DNA of 64,000 bases from positions 17,627 through 81,626 of the forward strand of contig CAPHDI010000002.1 of NCBI GenBank assembly GCA_948623715.1, read 5' to 3'. Both the position numbers and the translations under genes were made by a program. Below are positions 30,524 through 39,518 of the stretch, piece after piece. The first letter of the stretch is position 1. Every line of letters starts with the position of its first letter. The notes beneath the pieces were generated by a model. That model was not told the DNA's origin. It ran no database searches and saw only the letters and a program-made list of their open reading frames with translations. This DNA is from an uncultured Candidatus Saccharibacteria bacterium (GTDB lineage Bacteria; Patescibacteriota; Saccharimonadia; Saccharimonadales; Saccharimonadaceae).

Positions 30524-30552
30524 AGTGTAGATTCATTTTCTTTAAAAGTCAA
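30524..30552 (-). promoter_or_regulatory. Promoter of the 28848 gene
   Basis: TTGACT, a 17-nt spacer and TACACT, followed by a leader of about 130 nt. Confidence 0.75.
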
Positions 30553-30591
30553 GCGCTAGGTCTTTCCCGACACCCCTATCCACGCTCCGCC

Positions 30592-30619
30592 AAAGGTGCT
30601 AAGCTTTTCACTTAGCACC
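30592..30619 (-). terminator. Terminator after the paralogous pair
   Basis: The 9-bp stem GGTGCTAAG/CTTAGCACC is followed by TTTGG on the minus strand; the T run is short. Confidence 0.6.
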
Positions 30620-30649
30620 CTCATTTCCCGTCAATTTATTCAAAATTAT

Positions 30650-31606
30650 TCAATTTTCTACCTTTTCCAGCCGCTCAAATATATAATTCCCCGCTTCATT
30701 CCGCTTAAATACCCACCGATATTCATCAAAATCCTCCTTATGCTTCGAAAATTCTTCCATATCCAGCCGCCCATCTTCACCTACATAATCTATAATATAC
30801 TCTTCCTTACAGACTAGCGCATCATCCTCCCGCTTCGTCATCTCCGCCTCTAGTGGCCCCGCTATATAATGCTGCACATCATCCACCGAGTAACAATACT
30901 CGAATTTCCCCACCGTATCATACAGATACAGTCTCTCATCATCCTTCTTCGCCCCATTCAGTGCATGCACTATTACCGGCCCCGCCCCGCCTCCTGGCAG
31001 CAAATCCCAGTAAAACTCATCATTTTCCGCATCATATCTATAGAATGGCTGCCCGCCCGCCGTAAATGACCCCGTCCTCATCCCGTCTTCTAGCTCTGCT
31101 TCCACCCCGAATAAGTTCTGTACCATTTCGCGTACTTCCGCTCCATCGTAGCACTCCTGCGATTCCTCTAGTAGCTTTTCCATCCCAAACATATCAATAT
31201 AGGCTTCCCCATATCGCTCTCGCAGCAATTCCTCCGTCGCCAACCTTTTGCACGCTCGCGGCTCCGTATTTAGCCGCGCCAGCGACACCCGTATATAGTC
31301 TGTATTCCCCGCTAAAACCTCTTCGTCCGTATAAAGCTGCCCATTCGCCTTGCTAAACGCCTCATATAGCCTCTGGACTTCCGGATCATCTATCGCCACT
31401 TCTGTCAATTCGCCTTCCGGTATTACTTCCGGTTTTTCCGCCCCCTCCGATGTTTCTGGCTTTGGGTCCGTGACCTCTTCGTTAGCTCTGCTCACCATCA
31501 TCACTGCCGCCGCAATCGCCACCCCCAGTATCACCGCCGTCGCCACTATCGCCAGCGCTGTAATTCCCTTCGCTCGCTTTTTATGTTTCTTCAATCCCTC
31601 ACTCAT
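30650..31606 (-). CDS. Membrane-anchored ectodomain protein, paralogue of the next gene upstream
   Basis: The 318 residues have a basic N-tail, a membrane helix (about 15-40, ALAIVATAVILGVAIAAAVMMV), an acidic linker and an ectodomain. The ectodomain shares marks with the product of 31610-32788: V(T/A)IDDPEVQ.LY, a charged middle, A(E/V)REM(I/V)Q..FG.E..LEDG..TG, YD...DEFY, and the ending NYIFERLEKVE. Cysteines are paired between them (CKRL, ECYDG). No known domain is recognised. It starts 3 nt after the upstream stop, so the two are co-translated. Confidence 0.7.
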   Translation of the reverse strand: MSEGLKKHKKRAKGITALAIVATAVILGVAIAAAVMMVSRANEEVTDPKPETSEGAEKPEVIPEGELTEVAIDDPEVQRLYEAFSKANGQLYTDEEVLAGNTDYIRVSLARLNTEPRACKRLATEELLRERYGEAYIDMFGMEKLLEESQECYDGAEVREMVQNLFGVEAELEDGMRTGSFTAGGQPFYRYDAENDEFYWDLLPGGGAGPVIVHALNGAKKDDERLYLYDTVGKFEYCYSVDDVQHYIAGPLEAEMTKREDDALVCKEEYIIDYVGEDGRLDMEEFSKHKEDFDEYRWVFKRNEAGNYIFERLEKVEN

Positions 31607-31609
31607 CTT

Positions 31610-32788
31610 CTATCTCTCTACCTTCTCTAGCCCCGTAAACACATAATTCCCCTCTGCATTTTTCGTAAATGTCCACTTAAACTGATCTAGTTGATCCTCA
31701 TAGTCCGCTGGATCCACCCCCTTAATCATGACGCCGTTCTCATCCAGTTCCATCTCCGCAATCAAATCCCCATTCACGTGATTCAATGTCTGACAAGTCC
31801 CGCCATAGACCGTCTCGTAGATATAAAGATGCTCACTATCTCGCTCCGCCCCCTTCAGTTCTCGCCCCAGCGCATACAAACAGCTTCCTCCGCATCCCAG
31901 ATTCGGGCTATAGAACTCATCACTCGCGCTATCATATTTCCACGCCCCGCAGTAATCCCCCGTCGTGTCACCATCTTCTAGCTTAATTTCCTTCCCAAAT
32001 ATTTCCTGGATCATCTCTCGCGCCTCATCACCCCTGCGACATCCGAACACTTCGCCCACCTCGAAAGATTCCGACCCACTCTCAATATAATGCTCCGTCT
32101 TGCACTTATCACCCTTCTCTGCCGAATTTCCCAGCGCAATGTCCAGCATCATCGTCTTACTAACATTACCCTTACGCACCCCCTCATCCGTATAAAAATC
32201 TAGCGTACTTGAATATGCCTGCCCAATATGCCTTAGGTTTCGGTACAACTCCTGCACTTCCGGATCGTCAATCGTCACCTCTATCAATTCATTCTTCGGC
32301 TCTTCTGACAGATCTGGTTTCTCCTCTGGATCCTTCTTTTCTTCCTCCGACACCCCTGGCTCCACCGGCTTATTCACCCCTTTATCATCATGCTTGCTAC
32401 TCATCATCAGCACAAATCCTAGCCCCGCCAGACATAACACTATCGCCACCACGATAATCGACACTAACGTCTTCCGATTTTTAGCGCTTATACTCTGCAC
32501 TCTCTGATTTGCTCGCGCCGTTTCACTTCTGAGTAATTCTCGCGCATCATCTTCACTAATTAGCGGTTTTTTCACTCCATCCGACGCCACGCCATACTTC
32601 TCTTCACCTGTCGCCCTTTGCTCCAGCGTCTCCTCGATCTTCGCCCCACCCGCCGCTTCGTTCTCTATCTCATCGACATTCGCCTCCAGATTCTGGAAGA
32701 ATTTCTCATCTTGTGCCGTATTCTTCGCTTTCTCCGCCTCCAATCTGGTCCCAGTCGGAATTTCATACTGCTTATTCTTATTTTCCAT
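31610..32788 (-). CDS. Membrane-anchored ectodomain protein, paralogue of the 30650 gene
   Basis: The 392 residues carry a longer charged cytoplasmic part (1-105, many Glu/Lys/Arg), a membrane helix (TLVSIIVVAIVLCLAGLGFVLMM), an acidic linker and the same ectodomain as its neighbour (VTIDDPEVQELYRNL...AREMIQEIFGKEIKLEDGDTTG...NYVFTGLEKVER). Extra cysteines (GCRRG, YCGAWK, LGCGGSCLY) suggest disulfides outside the cell. ATG 32788 is preferred because AAGGAG is 5 nt away, against 2 nt for the ATG before it. A tandem duplication followed by divergence is inferred. Confidence 0.7.
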   Translation of the reverse strand: MENKNKQYEIPTGTRLEAEKAKNTAQDEKFFQNLEANVDEIENEAAGGAKIEETLEQRATGEEKYGVASDGVKKPLISEDDARELLRSETARANQRVQSISAKNRKTLVSIIVVAIVLCLAGLGFVLMMSSKHDDKGVNKPVEPGVSEEEKKDPEEKPDLSEEPKNELIEVTIDDPEVQELYRNLRHIGQAYSSTLDFYTDEGVRKGNVSKTMMLDIALGNSAEKGDKCKTEHYIESGSESFEVGEVFGCRRGDEAREMIQEIFGKEIKLEDGDTTGDYCGAWKYDSASDEFYSPNLGCGGSCLYALGRELKGAERDSEHLYIYETVYGGTCQTLNHVNGDLIAEMELDENGVMIKGVDPADYEDQLDQFKWTFTKNAEGNYVFTGLEKVER

Positions 32789-32844
32789 CATGGCTCCTTA
32801 TCTTACCTTAAATATTATCATTTTTTTATTTTCTTTTCACTATA

Positions 32845-34161
32845 CTAATTCACTCGATAATACCAAAATCCCCGACCAGCACCAGCCCAGACCCAGTTTT
32901 CTTCTTGACTCAGTTCGGTAATTTCTCCCATTTTTACGTCATAAACCAACGTTTTAAATTCCATACACGTTTGCCCGCTACACCCTCTCGCCACGCCAAA
33001 TAACAACTTCTCTCCATCGTTATAATCATTATACGGACTTGCCGCCCCGGAATACGCTAGCTGTATGGCATCTGCTTTCTCTTCGCCCAAACCATACACT
33101 ACTTCATCATCAATCATGAGCTGGTTCAATACTAAATCAACCGTAATTTTATGCCCCCTCAGGTAATACTCTTGCGCATTGCTTCGAGCAGCTGTCGACT
33201 CTAGCCCCAGGTATTTTTTCTTTAACTCGCCCCAAGTTAATTCCTCTATCTGATTCAACTCATCGTCGAGTACTCCACAACGCAAATCATCACTCCACCC
33301 ATCACTAGCACCAACCCAATATAACAAATCATACTCATTACTATAAGCTAGCATAACCCCTTCAGCATCTGCAAAATCCCCATCCAAGCATTTCGAATCA
33401 CCTGCCGAAAAATCATACCTACGATATCGTTCTGCATCAATTTTCTCTTCAGTGCCAAAAACCGAAACAAACCTATAAAAAACTGCATCTCGAGTCACTG
33501 TATAGTCCCAATATCCCGCAATCTCCGGAGTCGGTAATCTCAGCACCTCCACTCTCGAATTTGCCACATCTCTAACCTTAGCACACTCCAGAATATTCTC
33601 GTTTATTTGAAAATTTTTCCCAAACTCACCCTCCACGTACTCACCAATAGGATAACTCCAACAGACCTGATTGCCTACTACTGGTTCAATACTTACATTA
33701 CCATAATCATATTGCGCAATCATAACGTCATCATTATTCTTATGTAGCTCTATGAAATTACACTTACGATCATAAGAATCCCTCTCGTCACACACAACCG
33801 TATAGCCATAGACGTCACTAGTTTCGATCTCCTTATCATGCGTCGCCTCATCTTCTTCCGGCGTCGTCACTGTATCATCTTTTACCATACCCCCACCTTC
33901 CTTATTGCCGCTTATCAACAAAAAAGCCACTAACCCTCCGACCAGCACCACAGTCATAATCGCAATAGCTAAAACTACCTTGAGCCCACCATTTTTCGTT
34001 TTATTACCATCTTCAGGCGTTTCTAGAGTCTTTCCATCACCATCGCTATTGAACCCTGCCTCAGCATTAGGCTCACTCCCTGCACCTTCTCTGTGTCCAG
34101 CAGCACCATCGCCCTCTGACCAATACGCTTTCTCGCCATATTTTTCTGTCTTCTCAGCCAT
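32845..34161 (-). CDS. Membrane-anchored ectodomain protein next to a TraG-like ATPase
   Basis: The 438 residues have a hydrophilic N-part (1-58), a membrane helix (LKVVLAIAIMTVVLVGGLVAFLLI), an acidic linker and a beta-rich ectodomain with many Tyr, Trp and Asp and several cysteines (VVCDER, NQVCWS, SKCLDG, RGCSGQTCMEF). Repeated WSDD/YDLLYW-like stretches hint at a propeller or similar fold, but I do not recognise the family. The start lies 2 nt past the stop of the ATPase gene, so it is expressed with it. A role at the outer side of the same machine is inferred from position only. Confidence 0.65.
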   Translation of the reverse strand: MAEKTEKYGEKAYWSEGDGAAGHREGAGSEPNAEAGFNSDGDGKTLETPEDGNKTKNGGLKVVLAIAIMTVVLVGGLVAFLLISGNKEGGGMVKDDTVTTPEEDEATHDKEIETSDVYGYTVVCDERDSYDRKCNFIELHKNNDDVMIAQYDYGNVSIEPVVGNQVCWSYPIGEYVEGEFGKNFQINENILECAKVRDVANSRVEVLRLPTPEIAGYWDYTVTRDAVFYRFVSVFGTEEKIDAERYRRYDFSAGDSKCLDGDFADAEGVMLAYSNEYDLLYWVGASDGWSDDLRCGVLDDELNQIEELTWGELKKKYLGLESTAARSNAQEYYLRGHKITVDLVLNQLMIDDEVVYGLGEEKADAIQLAYSGAASPYNDYNDGEKLLFGVARGCSGQTCMEFKTLVYDVKMGEITELSQEENWVWAGAGRGFWYYRVN

Positions 34162-34163
34162 TC

Positions 34164-37046
34164 TTATCCCCTTACCTTAAATATTACTTCATTTTTCTCA
34201 TTTTCTTGTTTAAGGCCATTTCCTGGCGATTCTGCGACTTTTTCGTCCATTCCGCTTATACTATCGTCTTTAGTCATAGAAGCCCCTTCTCGGCCTTCTC
34301 CTGCGCTCACAGGCCCATTTCCGCTCATGCTTGTAGCCTTTTCCGCACTATTTCCATTTATGCTTGTCGTCTTCAATCCGCTTCCGCTTGAAACTCCAGC
34401 CTCAGCCTTTCCGCTACCGCTTGTTGTACTTAATCCACTTCCGCTTGAAGCTACCATTTTTTCGTCCCCATCCGAAGCCCCTAGTGTTGCTTTCTTCGCC
34501 TTCCATCCCTCTAAGAAGCTCTTTTTCTCTTCCTCTTTTTGCTCCGCCGCTCCTGCCCCTGTTACTCCCGCCGCATCCTGCTTCGCTGCCTCCGCCGCAC
34601 TTACCCATCGTTCCTTGATCTCCGCCTCGACTTCCGCCCGTGTCTTCGCATATTTTGTCGCCGAATACACCTTCATCGTCTCTAGCAGCTGCGGATTCGC
34701 CTCCCCCATCGGCGGCAATAAGCTCATTGTAAACGGCGCACTTGGCAGATTATACATCATCACTGTCGCAATCGCCTGATAATTTCCCTGTTTATGCAGA
34801 TCTTCCGCGTTAAACACCGGCGAAAACGCCTTCTCCATCAATTCCGCATCCGTCACGCCCACGCGCCCACATAGGATCGTTCCGCAGTTACCGAGGATCG
34901 CTTCCCTAATTTTATCTGTCAGCTGCGTCATAAACTGGTTCGCCAGCAGCAGATTCAACCGATACTTCCTCGCCTCTGATAAGATACTCTCGAAACTCTC
35001 CGTCGCAAAATTCTGGAACTCATCCACAAACAGACAGAAATCTTTCCGCTCATCCTCGGGGATATCCGCCCGGCTCATTGCCGCCTGTTGGAATTTCATC
35101 ACTAAAATCATACCAAGCAGATTCGAGTTAATATCACCTAGCTTACCTTTTGACAAGTTCACTAAGAATATTTTCTTCTTGTCCATAATTTCACGGATAT
35201 TAAAACCGCTTTTGGTTTGCCCCAAGATATTCCGCATCGTCGTATTGCTCAGGAACGGCCCCCATTTCGACGCAAACCACGTGATCACCTCCCCCGCATC
35301 GTTCGATTTCTGTGACGCCGGAAACTCCTTTGTCCAGTAGTCGTACACCGCCTTATCTGTGACATATTTCAGCTTCGACTTTACGAATTGCGGATCCGTA
35401 AAGCACTGTGGTATATCGATAAAAGTCGCTCCCTTCGGGTCTGACATCAGTAATAACGCCGCATTTCGGAACATATGCTGCCCTCGCGGCCCGAAAAACC
35501 CCTGATTCGACGGGTCGAATAAGCTCTGTAGCATCGAAATCCCCTCCTGCACGATGAAATCTTTCTGGTCCTCACTCGTCCATTCAAACATATTCATCCC
35601 AATCGGATGTTCTATATCTGACGGGTCGAAGTACACTACATCATCAATCCGCTCCTCCGGCACCTTCGATAGCAATAGCTCCGCCGCATCCCCGTGCGGA
35701 TCGATAAATGCGAATCCCCGCCCTTCCATCATGTCTTGATATGCGATATTCGTGAGAAGCACCGACTTACCCATACCAGTAGCACCGATTACATAAGTAT
35801 GGCGTCGCCGATCATTATCTGAGAGCCGTATCTCCTTCTTCTCTCCTCTATACTCATTCACCCCCAGGATCACCCCTTCATGCACTAATTTTGCCGGTCC
35901 TTCAACCTGCTTCGTTGCTTGCCGCTCTACTTGCGATGTTGGAATCGCATTCTGCGCTGGCAAATGAAAAATTGAGGCCAATTCCACACTGTTCAAAATA
36001 TTTGTACAGTTTTTCTTCGGGAAAAACCGAAATATATAGTCTACGGTTAACTTTTTTGCACTTTTTGTCGCATCATACTGAAAACTATTATAATTCTGCG
36101 AACTAAACTGCGAAAATGATGCCACTACGCCACTCAGCATTGCCTCAGAGCGCCCTTTATCCGCTGAGCTTGCTATCACCCTAATCAACGTCTCAAAGCC
36201 CGGAGACTTCGTTTTTTTCTCGATTGCGGCGATTTCTTCCTGTTTTAAATTCGATAATTCTTCTTTTTTCTCCTCACCCTTCTCATGCACCTCTGGCGGT
36301 GTCCAGAATGCCTTTGCTAAATCCTGCAGAAACAATGATAGACCGTATAAAATATTTGTACTACTTTTACGATTTTTACGACCTTTTCGTATATTTTGTA
36401 CTCGCTCTTCCGAAATTTTTGTCCAAGACCCATCCGTCGGCCGAAGCAAAATCTGCAACGCCAGCCCCTCGTCCTGCTTTGTTACCGACATCGCATTCAG
36501 TAGCGCTAAGCTTGCATCCCGCTGCGTATCTTCATAAGTACTAATCGGGTATACATAGTCTTTCTTCAGCGACAACTCTCCGCCCGCCACCTGATCTGTT
36601 GTCACGTTTTTCGAAAAAATACTCTCCGGCTCGATCTCCTCTAGCCTCGCCGATGGATACGCCGAAATAATCCCCTGCTTCACCGTCTCCGTCAACACCG
36701 CCGGTACTAGCGTATAATACCGAATCATCCCATTTGACGCCACAATTTCAAACGACATATGCCGCTGCCCAAACACCCTACTATCGAAGCCTTTTTTCAA
36801 CGTTGAGGCAATAATCGAATACATCACCTGCGCCTGACTCAGCGCCTCATTCGTCACATCGCGCTCATCCCGTCCCCCACCCTGAATATCATCCGTCGAT
36901 GGCGGCAAATGTATCAACATCGGCACCAATTTCAAACTCCGCTCGTAGTCCTTCGCTTTCCGCTGCTTCGCAAGACGCACCGCCACCGCTATCGCCGCGA
37001 CGATTACCACTACAACTACAATAATCACATACGTCAGCCAACCCAT
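34164..37046 (-). CDS. TraG/VirD4-like (HerA-type) ATPase with N-terminal membrane helix
   Basis: The 960 residues start with a membrane helix (LTYVIIVVVVVIVAAIAVAV). About 400 residues of an N-terminal domain follow (MIHLPPSTDDIQGG...). The P-loop domain has Walker A GATGMGKSVLL, FIDPHGD, Walker B FCLFVDEFQNF and LLANQFMTQL. Known: this layout is that of conjugation coupling proteins and related ATPases that move DNA or protein across the membrane. Patescibacteria have such ATPases beside type IV systems, sometimes without relaxase genes. No relaxase, VirB4 or pilin is seen within the window. The C-terminal 150 residues are a Ser/Gly-rich tail of near-repeats (SGSGL, SGNG). Cargo is unknown. 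Confidence 0.85.
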   Translation of the reverse strand: MGWLTYVIIVVVVVIVAAIAVAVRLAKQRKAKDYERSLKLVPMLIHLPPSTDDIQGGGRDERDVTNEALSQAQVMYSIIASTLKKGFDSRVFGQRHMSFEIVASNGMIRYYTLVPAVLTETVKQGIISAYPSARLEEIEPESIFSKNVTTDQVAGGELSLKKDYVYPISTYEDTQRDASLALLNAMSVTKQDEGLALQILLRPTDGSWTKISEERVQNIRKGRKNRKSSTNILYGLSLFLQDLAKAFWTPPEVHEKGEEKKEELSNLKQEEIAAIEKKTKSPGFETLIRVIASSADKGRSEAMLSGVVASFSQFSSQNYNSFQYDATKSAKKLTVDYIFRFFPKKNCTNILNSVELASIFHLPAQNAIPTSQVERQATKQVEGPAKLVHEGVILGVNEYRGEKKEIRLSDNDRRRHTYVIGATGMGKSVLLTNIAYQDMMEGRGFAFIDPHGDAAELLLSKVPEERIDDVVYFDPSDIEHPIGMNMFEWTSEDQKDFIVQEGISMLQSLFDPSNQGFFGPRGQHMFRNAALLLMSDPKGATFIDIPQCFTDPQFVKSKLKYVTDKAVYDYWTKEFPASQKSNDAGEVITWFASKWGPFLSNTTMRNILGQTKSGFNIREIMDKKKIFLVNLSKGKLGDINSNLLGMILVMKFQQAAMSRADIPEDERKDFCLFVDEFQNFATESFESILSEARKYRLNLLLANQFMTQLTDKIREAILGNCGTILCGRVGVTDAELMEKAFSPVFNAEDLHKQGNYQAIATVMMYNLPSAPFTMSLLPPMGEANPQLLETMKVYSATKYAKTRAEVEAEIKERWVSAAEAAKQDAAGVTGAGAAEQKEEEKKSFLEGWKAKKATLGASDGDEKMVASSGSGLSTTSGSGKAEAGVSSGSGLKTTSINGNSAEKATSMSGNGPVSAGEGREGASMTKDDSISGMDEKVAESPGNGLKQENEKNEVIFKVRG

Positions 37047-37109
37047 CAGTTTCTACCCTGTTTTTCTATTTTTCGTCCACTTCTCAGTCGCATTTCCTTG
37101 CATCGCCCC

Positions 37110-37697
37110 CTAGTTTCTACTCTTAAAAATCCGATTAAACACGTCTTTCAGAAACACGATCCGCGCCTTATTCGTCATCTCCTCCAGCTGCGCCGGGTGA
37201 TAGTTATTATCTGCGATCATCTTATCTACCCTCGCCACCGTCTCGCCCGTAATCCGCTTATTGTTGCGCTCCATAATATTCTGCGCATACGGGCTAAAGC
37301 CCTCCTCATTCGCTAGATCCTCCGCGTCCTCAGCCATCCTCTCTTCTGCCTGACGTTTCGATTCCGCCCCCGCCAATACCGGATTTTCTAAGACCTGTTC
37401 ACCATAATTCTCTACCGCCGCCATCTGCCGTACCAGCGTATTGCTCTGCTCCACTCGCTGCTCCGCCGGCATCACTGCTTGATCTGGATTGTAAGTCAAC
37501 ACCTGACCCACCCCCGGCACACTCGCCTCAGGATTATACGTTAGCACTTTGCTACCAAGAGTGCCAGCCTGCCCCCGGTCCAGTTCTCTCTGTTGTTCTT
37601 TTTCCAAGTCTTCCACAGCAATATTCGTCGCACGATCAATCTCCTCCGTCATTTCACGGGCCGATTGTTTTCCCTGCTCCCATTCATTGCCATTCAT
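37110..37697 (-). CDS. Soluble charged protein upstream of the TraG-like ATPase
   Basis: The 195 residues are rich in Glu, Gln, Arg and Asn and mostly helical by composition. A short internal repeat (VLTYNPEASVPGVG then VLTYNPDQAVMP) lies at about 50-75. No signal peptide, helix anchor or catalytic motif is seen and I do not recognise the family. It is the first gene of the run that continues into the ATPase 63 nt later, so an adaptor or regulator of that machine is possible. ATG 37697 is exactly 6 nt after TATGAT, without a Shine-Dalgarno, again suggesting a leaderless mRNA. Confidence 0.65.
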   Translation of the reverse strand: MNGNEWEQGKQSAREMTEEIDRATNIAVEDLEKEQQRELDRGQAGTLGSKVLTYNPEASVPGVGQVLTYNPDQAVMPAEQRVEQSNTLVRQMAAVENYGEQVLENPVLAGAESKRQAEERMAEDAEDLANEEGFSPYAQNIMERNNKRITGETVARVDKMIADNNYHPAQLEEMTNKARIVFLKDVFNRIFKSRN

Positions 37698-37835
37698 ACC
37701 CTTATCATATCATATTTATCATAAGCTTTAAAGATTTTTGTACACAATTTTTAATCATTTCCACTTTCATCGTACCCCACCATATACCCCATCTATTTTA
37801 GCCGTCCACATCGCATGGATCCGCTATCGCCCCGT

Positions 37836-38180
37836 CTACCGCGTCTTACTTACCATGAAGCACACCAAAAATATCACCAAAACCACCAACGCCACCGTTA
37901 ACGGCGTCAATGTCCCGAGCGATTGCACTAAAAGCAGCATAATTGGCGCAAACGCAATAATCGCCGCATAGAGATAACCTCGATTCCCCATTTGCTTCCC
38001 GATCAGCTTCCGAAACAGTTTTACAATCGCCACCGAAATCCCCAACATCAGTAAATAACATGCTGTAAAAAATACTAAAACCCCGAACGGACCAACGCCC
38101 GCCGGGGTAGTAAAATTCACCATCAACAACAACACAATTGCAGCAAATAAACTCAGTACCGGAATCAAATGTTTAGGCAT
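37836..38180 (-). CDS. Small integral membrane protein
   Basis: From ATG 38180 (MPKHLIPVLSL) the 114 residues form four hydrophobic segments: about 4-22, 27-48, 60-80 and 88-108. Charged loops hold KLFRKLIGKQ and end in KTR. No family is recognised. TATAAT ends 6 nt before this ATG, so the earlier TTG at 38207 would lie upstream of the transcription start. This decides the start and makes the mRNA probably leaderless. Confidence 0.65.
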   Translation of the reverse strand: MPKHLIPVLSLFAAIVLLLMVNFTTPAGVGPFGVLVFFTACYLLMLGISVAIVKLFRKLIGKQMGNRGYLYAAIIAFAPIMLLLVQSLGTLTPLTVALVVLVIFLVCFMVSKTR

Positions 38181-38379
38181 ATCTTCATTATAACACAGGA
38201 TTTTCAACCACTATCGGCATTATCAGTAATCTCAGCAATGGTTTATACAAGCATAACTATGATCTGCTCATACAACTTTAAGAATTTTCAGACATTTCAC
38301 TCAAGCTTAAAGCCAGACTTAGACAAATATTCACACCTCTGATTCAAAACAAGAATTTTACTTTTACAAGTATAACAGC

Positions 38380-38936
38380 TTTCCGTACATCGTGGCACTT
38401 CCAGCTATTTTGATTCCCTCTCTGACGGATACATCTCCGTACTCTGCTCGAGAAAATCCGGGAGAAGATGGGGCGAGTTATCTGGCATTTACAAACATTG
38501 TTACTTTAGGCCACAACTGCTCCCATCTCCTTATTGACCGCTCCACGATAGCCGTGGAACATCCTGGTTGCTTCCTCTAATCTCTTCATTATTTTCAAGG
38601 TACTAACAGATTAGATTCCGCTAAACTCTTAGGATCCCGCCACCAAGCGACCCGATATAAAGATTGTTTGCTTCCGAAAAAGCTACAATCTCTACATCTA
38701 GATCAGCTAGCAATACGGTTCCCTCACGGTTTCTGCATCCCTGCTTCCGGAATCGGAAGTTTTAGACCAAAGTCTTACAGCTCCCCGCTAGGTCGATCCG
38801 CAAGCTTATGGTAACTCCTAGAAAGTGTAATTTATGGCTAGAAATTACCATTTCGCCCGCGGAGGCAACCAGTAGTTTAATTATTTAGGTTTATTAAGTT
38901 GCATTTTTGTTTGTCCTGTTTGTTGTTTGGTTGGAC
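38380..38936 (-). ncRNA. Large structured RNA of unknown type, about 560 nt
   Basis: No long ORF or ribosome site is seen. Visible helices: a long-range pairing of 38861-38872 with 38564-38575 (11 of 12), 38542-38558 (TCCACG/CGTGGA), 38744-38759 (CTTCCG/CGGAAG with a 4-nt loop), 38577-38583 with 38608-38614 (CTAATCT/AGATTAG), and 38808-38814 with 38845-38851. It does not show tmRNA or RNase P marks, both of which are found elsewhere. Group I or II intron cores were not recognised. The 3' end is not clear; no T-run terminator is seen before the gene at 38180. Confidence 0.5.
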
Positions 38937-38943
38937 TGTCTTC

Positions 38944-38972
38944 ATATTAGCATGCTTATGCTAATATTTCAA
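38944..38972 (-). promoter_or_regulatory. Promoter with embedded palindrome driving the large RNA
   Basis: TTGAAA, a 17-nt spacer and TAATAT on the minus strand. A 24-nt palindrome (38944-38967, arms ATATTAGCAT/ATGCTAATAT) covers the -10 and spacer, the usual place for a repressor operator. Confidence 0.7.
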
Positions 38973-38990
38973 TACTTTTTCGCGAAAAAA

Positions 38991-39009
38991 TGTTGTATTC
39001 TTTACAACA
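38991..39009. promoter_or_regulatory. Operator-like site 1
   Basis: TGTTGTA-N5-TACAACA, a perfect 7-bp dyad just upstream of the promoter at 38944. Confidence 0.55.
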
Positions 39010-39045
39010 CTACTCATTCTACCTCTGTAAATTCATTCAAATTCT

Positions 39046-39066
39046 ATGTTGTAAAATATACAACAT
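39046..39066. promoter_or_regulatory. Operator-like site 2
   Basis: ATGTTGTA-N5-TACAACAT, the same dyad as site 1 with one more pair. The centres are 56 bp apart. Confidence 0.55.
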
Positions 39067-39281
39067 GTCAACACTGCACACATTGCGCTTGCGCTGCCTT
39101 TATTGTTAAAAATACACGCCATCCCCTATTATTGTTGTTATCTTCACGACAAAAGTCTCTTTACGAGACCATTCTTCCCTTTGCATACCTATTTTAACTG
39201 TAACCAACTTGTTCTAATACGAACATAGCATACACCTACACGCGTCATAGATCCTATCAAACCATACTGAATATCAAACTC
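39067..39281. other. Non-coding stretch
   Basis: No gene or clear signal is seen between operator site 2 and the terminator of small RNA B. A 17-nt near-repeat of GTTGTA-like words is the only pattern. Confidence 0.4.
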
Positions 39282-39282
39282 A

Positions 39283-39387
39283 AAAAAAAGACCGGTAACT
39301 GCGAGGAAAACCGGTCTTTGTAGAGTGTGGAGTTATTTTGGCTATTTTTGTGTTTGGCTTCCTGAATAAATTTTGTATTCAGAAGCT
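39283..39387 (-). ncRNA. Small RNA B, about 105 nt, two hairpins
   Basis: Same plan as RNA A. It starts AGAGATAGCTTCTGAATA. Hairpin 1 pairs GCTTC-TGAATA with TATTCA-GGAAGC around CAAAATT. A spacer with no ORF follows. The terminator is a perfect 10-bp stem (AAAGACCGGT/ACCGGTCTTT, 39287-39319) followed by TTTTTTTT. Its loop TTTCCTCGCAGTT holds CCTCGCAGT, the exact complement of ACTGCGAGG in the first loop of RNA A. Confidence 0.7.
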
Positions 39388-39393
39388 ATCTCT

Positions 39394-39422
39394 ATAATAT
39401 CGCGAAAAAGCGCTTACGTCAA
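39394..39422 (-). promoter_or_regulatory. Promoter of small RNA B
   Basis: TTGACG, a 17-nt spacer and TATTAT. The spacer includes a GCGCTTTTTCGCG motif; TTTTGTACAAAA lies upstream. Confidence 0.8.
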
Positions 39423-39483
39423 CACATTTTTGTACAAAATTTTTATAATTTTTGAGCAAGTTTTCCACAGGCCCGCAGACAAC

Positions 39484-39503
39484 AAAAAACGCCACTTTTG
39501 GCG
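39484..39503 (-). terminator. tmRNA terminator
   Basis: The stem CGCCA/TGGCG (loop AAAG) is followed by TTTTTTG on the minus strand, 16 nt after the tmRNA 3' end. Confidence 0.8.
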
Positions 39504-39518
39504 ATTTTATTACATTCT

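Noticed and set aside
38392..38580. 62-codon plus-strand ORF in the large RNA
   Set aside because: No ribosome site or promoter, and it crosses several of the strong RNA helices.
38380..38936. Reading the large RNA as tmRNA, RNase P RNA or a group I/II intron
   Set aside because: True tmRNA and RNase P RNA are at 39519 and 43148; I could not place the conserved cores of either intron type, and no split exon is seen.
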